From Aliterella sp. RAGGC_92 (GTDB lineage: Bacteria; Cyanobacteriota; Cyanobacteriia; Cyanobacteriales; Chroococcidiopsidaceae), in the NCBI GenBank assembly GCA_030826005.1, contig JAPJOW010000056.1:1-9817 (forward strand): 9,817 bases of DNA, given 5' to 3'. The notes beneath the pieces are model-generated. The model searched no databases. It was given only the letters and a program-made list of their open reading frames with translations, and was not told where the DNA came from. Positions within the stretch are counted from its first letter, which is position 1. Each line of letters starts with the position of its first letter. Positions 6,693-9,817 of this stretch are shown here, in pieces. The position numbers and the translations under genes were made by a program.

Positions 6693-7560
6693 GGGGATTT
6701 TGGCGTTTGATTGGTTTAGGTGTAGGCGATCGCGGGCTTTGTTTAATTGGGGGCGCGACAAAACTTTTTTTCACGGGCTGGGGCGGCTCAAAATTACGTT
6801 TGGTGCCGCTAGTTGGGGCATTGTAGGGCTTCTTTTTTAATTTTGGTTTGGCTGAAGGTAAGGGGGCGATCGCTTCTCCTTTTGCCAATACCAACGTCTC
6901 GGCTTTTCTTTCTACTTGCAAATCCCAAAACTGCCCTACGGCTTTAGTTTGCAGGTCGCCAAGGACTTTTAGCTTGAAATACTTTGGTTTATCTGATTCG
7001 GAACGGGCAACTTGCCTAATTTTGACAATAAAATGTCCCTCGGCAGTAGATTGATAAACTACTTCTCCGCGCACCGAAAAATAATCGTCAACTACCTCTT
7101 GAGTCAAAGCAATATCTGGAGGGCGATCGCTTACAGGCTGTTGAGTTAGTTTTTCTGGCTCCCACACGCCGACAATTTGCAAGTGTAAATTATCTTCTTT
7201 TTGCCCAGTGCGGGGATATACTACCCATAAGTGTGCTTGGGCTAAATCTATATGATTTTTTAGCAAACTAATAACTCGCCCTAGTAAAACTGCACTAACG
7301 TTCGTGCCATCCTCAGTAATGAGCGTACCTTGGGTAAATTGTTCGTTGCTTGCAACATAACGACCGCGAACTAAGCCAATGGCTCGGTACTGCATTGGTT
7401 CGCTAGGCGGTGGAATTGGTTGCAGCCGTTGCCAATCTGACTGGTTGGCATCTGTAGAGGCAGCACCAGAAGACGAGTTTTGAGCCTCTATTGCCGACAT
7501 ATTTTTTTGCTGTTGATTTGGAGCAGAATTTGATTCGGACGGGTTGGTATAGGAATTCAT
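6688..7560 (-). CDS. Conserved-looking hypothetical protein with basic Pro/Lys-rich tail
   Basis: I do not recognise a named family for this 290-aa protein. The N-terminus (1-55) is Ser/Asn/Gln-rich and probably disordered. A strand-rich domain covers about residues 57-135 (starting YRAIGLVRGRY, later HLWVVYPRTG and LQIVGVWEP). A second, OB-like strand-rich region covers about 159-228 (YFSVRGEVVYQS, then FIVKIRQVAR and YFKLKVLGDL). The last 60 residues are very rich in Lys, Pro and Arg and look disordered. This suggests nucleic-acid or acidic-partner binding. No signal peptide or membrane segment is seen, so it should be cytoplasmic. The start is well supported: AAGGAG (7571-7566 on -) lies 5 nt before the ATG. 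The last codon and stop lie at the right arm of palindromic repeat copy 2. Confidence 0.75.
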   Translation of the reverse strand: MNSYTNPSESNSAPNQQQKNMSAIEAQNSSSGAASTDANQSDWQRLQPIPPPSEPMQYRAIGLVRGRYVASNEQFTQGTLITEDGTNVSAVLLGRVISLLKNHIDLAQAHLWVVYPRTGQKEDNLHLQIVGVWEPEKLTQQPVSDRPPDIALTQEVVDDYFSVRGEVVYQSTAEGHFIVKIRQVARSESDKPKYFKLKVLGDLQTKAVGQFWDLQVERKAETLVLAKGEAIAPLPSAKPKLKKKPYNAPTSGTKRNFEPPQPVKKSFVAPPIKQSPRSPTPKPIKRQNPQ

Positions 7561-7943
7561 AAAAACTCCTTGCGGCGGAGACTTATCCCTTTTTAGGCTT
7601 TGGGGTTAGGGTATTACACTTTAGCTAGAAATTGGCACAAGTTAAAGGATTAATTTTCCTAACTTTTTTTGGTAACTTTTACTCAGCACCTAGCGCAAAA
7701 ACAATTTTGCTCTAGTTATACTAATTTTCCGTAACCATTGCTAGTCCCAAGGATAGCTCAAGCAATCAATAGTAAAACATAGTGTGGGCAGCATAACACA
7801 GCTACAGGGCGATCGCGATCGCCCTGTAGGTTTGAGAAATAAAATGCAAAGTTTTATGGCGAAAAGCTTTGCTCCTTTGCTTGTTGTGGGCAAATAATTC
7901 TATTTTGGTCAAGGATATATCATACAGAGTTCAAGGCAGTTTT
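7561..7943. other. Gene-free divergent regulatory stretch
   Basis: These 383 bases separate the minus-strand hypothetical gene from the TPR gene, so both promoters must be here. By eye I see TATACT at 7717-7722 (+) with no convincing -35. On the minus strand, GTATTA at 7611-7616 (TAATAC) has only a weak TTG-containing -35 candidate 18 bp upstream. A 28-bp HIP1 palindrome lies at 7802-7829. A possible hairpin lies at 7846-7872, with GCAAAG (7846-7851) pairing with CTTTGC (7867-7872). If transcription starts near 7730, the TPR gene would have a leader of over 200 nt. No RNA family was recognised. Confidence 0.4.
7802..7829. repeat. 28-bp perfect palindrome containing two overlapping HIP1 octamers
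   Basis: CTACAGGGCGATCG (7802-7815) is followed directly by its exact reverse complement (7816-7829). Two GCGATCGC octamers, at 7809-7816 and 7815-7822, share two bases at the centre of symmetry. HIP1 is the known over-represented cyanobacterial octamer. A doubled, symmetrically embedded copy in a promoter-side region is unusual within this window. Confidence 0.9.
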
Positions 7944-8900
7944 GTGTCTCAAAAGAGCAATCGCTGGTTAATTAATATTGTCTTGGTGGTGGCAGCTATT
8001 GCTTTGGTAGGAGCTTCTATGCTGCCTTTACTAACAAGTACCATAGAGCAAAGCCAACCACCTAATGCAACGCAGTCACCCTCTGGGCAAGATGCGCTGG
8101 CAGCCCAAAAATCGCAACTAGAAGACCAAGCACGGGGTTTTGAGTTAGTTTTACAGCGCGAACCAGAAAACCAGACAGCTTTACAAGGATTAGCCGATGC
8201 CCGCATTAAGTTAGGAGATGTTAAAGGCGCAATCCCGGCAATTGAAAAACTAGCCCAATTAAATCCGACTCAAACCCAATATACGCTTTTACTTGCTCAA
8301 GCTAAAGTTAGAACTGGCGATGTTGCGGGGGGACAAAATGCTTATCGCTCGATATTAAAAACAAAACCCGGCGATAACTTGGCTTTACAAGGATTAGTGC
8401 TAACTTTCTTGCAGCAACAACGCCCCGATGAAGCGATTAGCTTATTGCAAAATACTTTAAGTCAAGCAGAAAAAGCCACTCCTGGAACTGTAGATGTAAC
8501 TTCCGTACAGTTGCTTTTAGGGGAAGTTTACGCCAACCAAAAACGCTACGACGATGCGATCGCAACTTACGATCGCGCGATTTCTGCAAATCAAAAAGAT
8601 GTACGTCCTTTGTTAGCTAAAGGTAGCGTCTTAGCCGTCCAAAAACGTTACGCTGATGCGATCGCTCTTTACGATCGCGCAACCGCTATAGATAGCAAAG
8701 ATTTTCGTCCGGTACTAGCCAAAGCCAGCGTTTTAAAAGAGCAAGGCAAAAACGATCTCGCAAAACCCTTATTTGAAACTGCGGCTACTCTCGCACCGCC
8801 AGAGTACAAAGCGCAAATTCAGCAACTAGCCCAAGCAAGTCCTACGCCATCGCCAACTAATACGCCTACGGTAGCCCCATCGCCAACCAAAACACCATAA
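7944..8900 (+). CDS. Membrane-anchored tetratricopeptide repeat protein
   Basis: The product has 318 residues from the GTG at 7944. AAGG at 7933-7936 is spaced 7 nt from it, and the sequence starting (M)SQKSNRWLIN is a plausible N-terminus. The upstream in-frame TTG at 7869 has no ribosome site. One membrane helix (about residues 8-32) is an uncleaved anchor or signal. A linker follows, then about five to six TPR units from about residue 70 to 285. Typical TPR signatures are visible, such as LLGEVYANQKRYDDAIATYDRAI and the next 34-residue unit with QKRYADAIALYDRA. These two units are adjacent in-frame copies at exactly 102 bp (8538-8639 and 8640-8741), each with a HIP1 site. The C-terminus is a Ser/Pro/Thr-rich tail of about 20 residues. 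TPR domains mediate protein-protein contacts. The partner is unknown; assembly of a membrane complex is possible but not shown. An intrinsic terminator follows. Confidence 0.85.
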   Translation: MSQKSNRWLINIVLVVAAIALVGASMLPLLTSTIEQSQPPNATQSPSGQDALAAQKSQLEDQARGFELVLQREPENQTALQGLADARIKLGDVKGAIPAIEKLAQLNPTQTQYTLLLAQAKVRTGDVAGGQNAYRSILKTKPGDNLALQGLVLTFLQQQRPDEAISLLQNTLSQAEKATPGTVDVTSVQLLLGEVYANQKRYDDAIATYDRAISANQKDVRPLLAKGSVLAVQKRYADAIALYDRATAIDSKDFRPVLAKASVLKEQGKNDLAKPLFETAATLAPPEYKAQIQQLAQASPTPSPTNTPTVAPSPTKTP

Positions 8901-8905
8901 CTATC

Positions 8906-8939
8906 TAGGGCATACTCAAAAGTATGTCCTACATTTTTT
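8906..8939 (+). terminator. Rho-independent terminator of the TPR gene
   Basis: TAGGGCATACT (8906-8916) and AGTATGTCCTA (8921-8931) form an 11-bp stem with one G-U pair and a 4-nt CAAA loop. Six T residues follow at 8934-8939. The stem begins 6 nt after the TPR stop. Its right arm includes the TAG stop (8931-8929 on -) of the convergent GDT1 gene. The minus strand has no T-run after the stem, so the signal is directional. Confidence 0.75.
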
Positions 8940-9612
8940 CTAATAAACTCAAAACGCCAAATACTAAAAATAAGCCGCCCCCAGCAAAAGTAAGATTGCG
9001 TTCTGAAATTTGCCCCGCCAGCATTCGCCCGCCAATTACAGCGATCGCCGTACAAATAGCATGACCGATAATCGAGCCAATAGTCACGCCTACGGGGTTA
9101 TTAGCCGCCGATAGAGCAATTGTGGCAATTTGAGTGCGATCGCCCCATTCAGCGATAAAAGTCAGCACGAAGGCTTCTATATAAATTGCTGTAGCTATTT
9201 GTTTTTTAGATAGTTTCATTTCGGCTTTTTCTACAGCTTCGGTTGCTTCAGCGACGACTTCTACATCGCAAGAATCTCTGGGCATTTGACTTGCGGCGTA
9301 CAATAACTTAATTCCAAAGCCAATAAATAAAATAATTTCGCCGTAATGGACGTATTGCGGAGGCAACAAGGAAGCAACTTGTCCTACCAGTACGGAAATT
9401 ATCGTCATTGCCGCTAAAGCGGCTAGTACCCCAGCAAATACAATTCTGCGGGAATGACGCATAGCCAAAATTACGGCGATAAAAAAGGTTTTATCTCCTA
9501 ACTCGGAAACAGTAATTAAAGATAAACCCTTACTAAAAGCAGTTAGCACTTCGCGATCTCGCTCCTCAAAAGTTACATTACTTTTTTGAGCTTGATAAAA
9601 GCGCGATCGCAT
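8929..9612 (-). CDS. mnx: TMEM165/GDT1 (UPF0016) family manganese exporter, Mnx-like
   Basis: This protein of 227 aa (206 aa from the alternative start) carries the two family signatures, E-x-G-D-(K/R)-T: SELGDKT at 36-42 and AEWGDRT at 154-160. Each lies in the first helix of a three-helix half, giving six membrane helices in inverted pseudo-symmetry. A charged loop (about 110-137) joins the halves. The acidic residues form the cation site. Cyanobacterial homologues such as Synechocystis Mnx export Mn2+ from the cytoplasm to the thylakoid lumen or periplasm, where Mn is needed for photosystem II and excess is toxic. The Mn-riboswitch-like leader directly upstream independently supports Mn2+ as substrate. 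Start choice is open. ATG at 9612 fits the switch hairpin. GTG at 9549 (MLTAFSKGL...) has GAGGAG 12 nt upstream and removes a hydrophilic 21-residue extension. The alternative substrate is Ca2+. Confidence 0.9.
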   Translation of the reverse strand: MRSRFYQAQKSNVTFEERDREVLTAFSKGLSLITVSELGDKTFFIAVILAMRHSRRIVFAGVLAALAAMTIISVLVGQVASLLPPQYVHYGEIILFIGFGIKLLYAASQMPRDSCDVEVVAEATEAVEKAEMKLSKKQIATAIYIEAFVLTFIAEWGDRTQIATIALSAANNPVGVTIGSIIGHAICTAIAVIGGRMLAGQISERNLTFAGGGLFLVFGVLSLLEKM

Positions 9613-9648
9613 TTCACCAAGCCCACATTTTGCTGTGAACTGGTGAAA
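9612..9648 (-). promoter_or_regulatory. Start-codon-sequestering hairpin of the Mn riboswitch expression platform
   Basis: On the minus strand, UUUCACCA (9648-9641) is the exact reverse complement of UGGUGAAA (9619-9612), whose last A is the A of the AUG. An inner CACA/UGUG stem can stack inside, with a GCAAAA loop. The bases UUUCA (9648-9644) also belong to the 3' strand of riboswitch helix P1, so the two pairings exclude each other. This is the expected geometry of a translational ON switch: ligand-stabilised P1 frees the start region. Confidence 0.7.
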
Positions 9649-9773
9649 GTCTCGCTGCCAAATTTATGAAATTAGTTACTAATTCCTAACTTGTCATGGG
9701 AACCAGGCAATTATTGCCAGTATGTTGATTCCGATGGACTGGCAAAATAATTACCAGTAGCTACTCCCCTTCA
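9644..9773 (-). promoter_or_regulatory. yybP-ykoY manganese riboswitch aptamer
   Basis: The 130-nt leader of the Mn exporter gene carries the hallmark segments of this class. GGGGAGUAGC is at 9769-9760, UCAACAUACU at 9728-9719, and GCGAGACUUUC at 9655-9645 (GCAAGACCUUU in the best-known members). It folds by hand. P1 is UGAAGG (9773-9768) with CUUUCA (9649-9644). P2 is ACUGGUAA (9758-9751) with UUGCCAGU (9745-9738). P3 is GGAAUCA (9732-9726) with UGGUUCC (9705-9699), topped by GGCAA (9718-9714) with UUGCC (9710-9706). The asymmetric loop ACAUACU lies on the 5' side of P3. P4 is GGAAUUAG (9686-9679) with CUAAUUUC (9675-9668). In this class, the P1-side loop and the P3-side loop dock to bind Mn2+ and Mg2+. 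Conserved-segment comparison is from memory and not a covariance-model score. Confidence 0.82.
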
Positions 9774-9784
9774 TTGTTGTCCAA

Positions 9785-9814
9785 ATTATACATTTGTCAT
9801 TGCTCAAAATACAA
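9785..9814 (-). promoter_or_regulatory. Promoter of the riboswitch-GDT1 transcript
   Basis: A perfect TATAAT lies at 9790-9785 on the minus strand. A weaker TTGTAT (-35, 9814-9809) is 18 bp upstream. Transcription would start near 9778, only a few nucleotides before the first base of riboswitch helix P1 at 9773. The fit of promoter to aptamer supports both calls. The -35 matches the consensus only in TTG. Confidence 0.6.
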
Positions 9815-9817
9815 GCT

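Noticed and set aside
7856..7897. Possible 13-codon leader peptide upstream of the TPR gene
   Set aside because: There is no ribosome site, no attenuator-like structure after it and no codon bias suggesting regulation.
7869..7943. TTG start extending the TPR protein by 25 residues
   Set aside because: There is no ribosome site before the TTG. The GTG at 7944 has AAGG 7 nt upstream and gives a normal anchor-type N-terminus.
7949..8206. Antisense 85-aa frame in the TPR gene, and 8819-9055 (-) across the TPR/GDT1 junction
   Set aside because: Both overlap well supported genes in other frames. The repetitive Gly/Val stretch in the second merely mirrors the Ser/Pro/Thr tail codons.
9708..9760. 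Paired near-repeats (TTGCCAGTA / TTACCAGTA) as operator sites upstream of the GDT1 gene
   Set aside because: They are fully explained as the strands of riboswitch helices P2 and P3.

Overview
The window comes from a cyanobacterial chromosome. The evidence is about nineteen copies of the HIP1 octamer GCGATCGC (well under one expected by chance), a UbiD of the type used for plastoquinone, a TMEM165/GDT1 protein close to the cyanobacterial manganese exporter Mnx, and several proteins that look cyanobacterium-specific. Base composition and HIP1 density fit a filamentous or Chroococcidiopsis-like lineage, but I cannot name a genus. I see no rRNA, tRNA, IS element, prophage or CRISPR array.

Layout. 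(1) 119-2291: an energy-transduction module. A TonB-like protein on + runs into an ExbD/ExbB pair on - (exbB-exbD, 3-nt gap). The two convergent units overlap tail to tail by 8 bp. ExbB-ExbD would form the proton-driven inner-membrane motor, and the TonB-like protein is its probable periplasm-spanning partner. (2) 2493-4189: ubiD followed by a 63-aa two-helix membrane protein in a 4-bp ATGA overlap. (3) 4285-5439: an AI-2E-family membrane transporter with a GTG start. (4) 5494-6663: a DUF39 'homocysteine biosynthesis' protein, bracketed by two copies of a 29-bp palindromic repeat. (5) 6688-7560 (-): an unrecognised conserved-looking protein with a basic Pro/Lys-rich tail. (6) 7561-7943: a gene-free stretch with a 28-bp perfect palindrome made of two overlapping HIP1 sites. 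(7) 7944-8900: a membrane-anchored TPR protein with an intrinsic terminator. (8) 8929-9612 (-): a TMEM165/GDT1 Mn2+ transporter preceded by its own promoter and leader RNA.

The most informative regulatory element is that leader, at 9644-9773 on the minus strand. It carries the hallmark segments of the yybP-ykoY manganese riboswitch (GGGGAGUAGC near the 5' end, UCAACAUACU in an asymmetric internal loop, GCGAGACUUUC at the 3' end) and folds by hand into P1, P2, P3 and P4. The 3' strand of P1 can instead pair with the region around the transporter's first AUG. This predicts a translational ON switch in which Mn2+ exposes the start site. A consensus TATAAT lies just upstream, so the whole unit from promoter to exporter is inside the window.

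At all three convergent gene junctions the stop codons sit within palindromic DNA.
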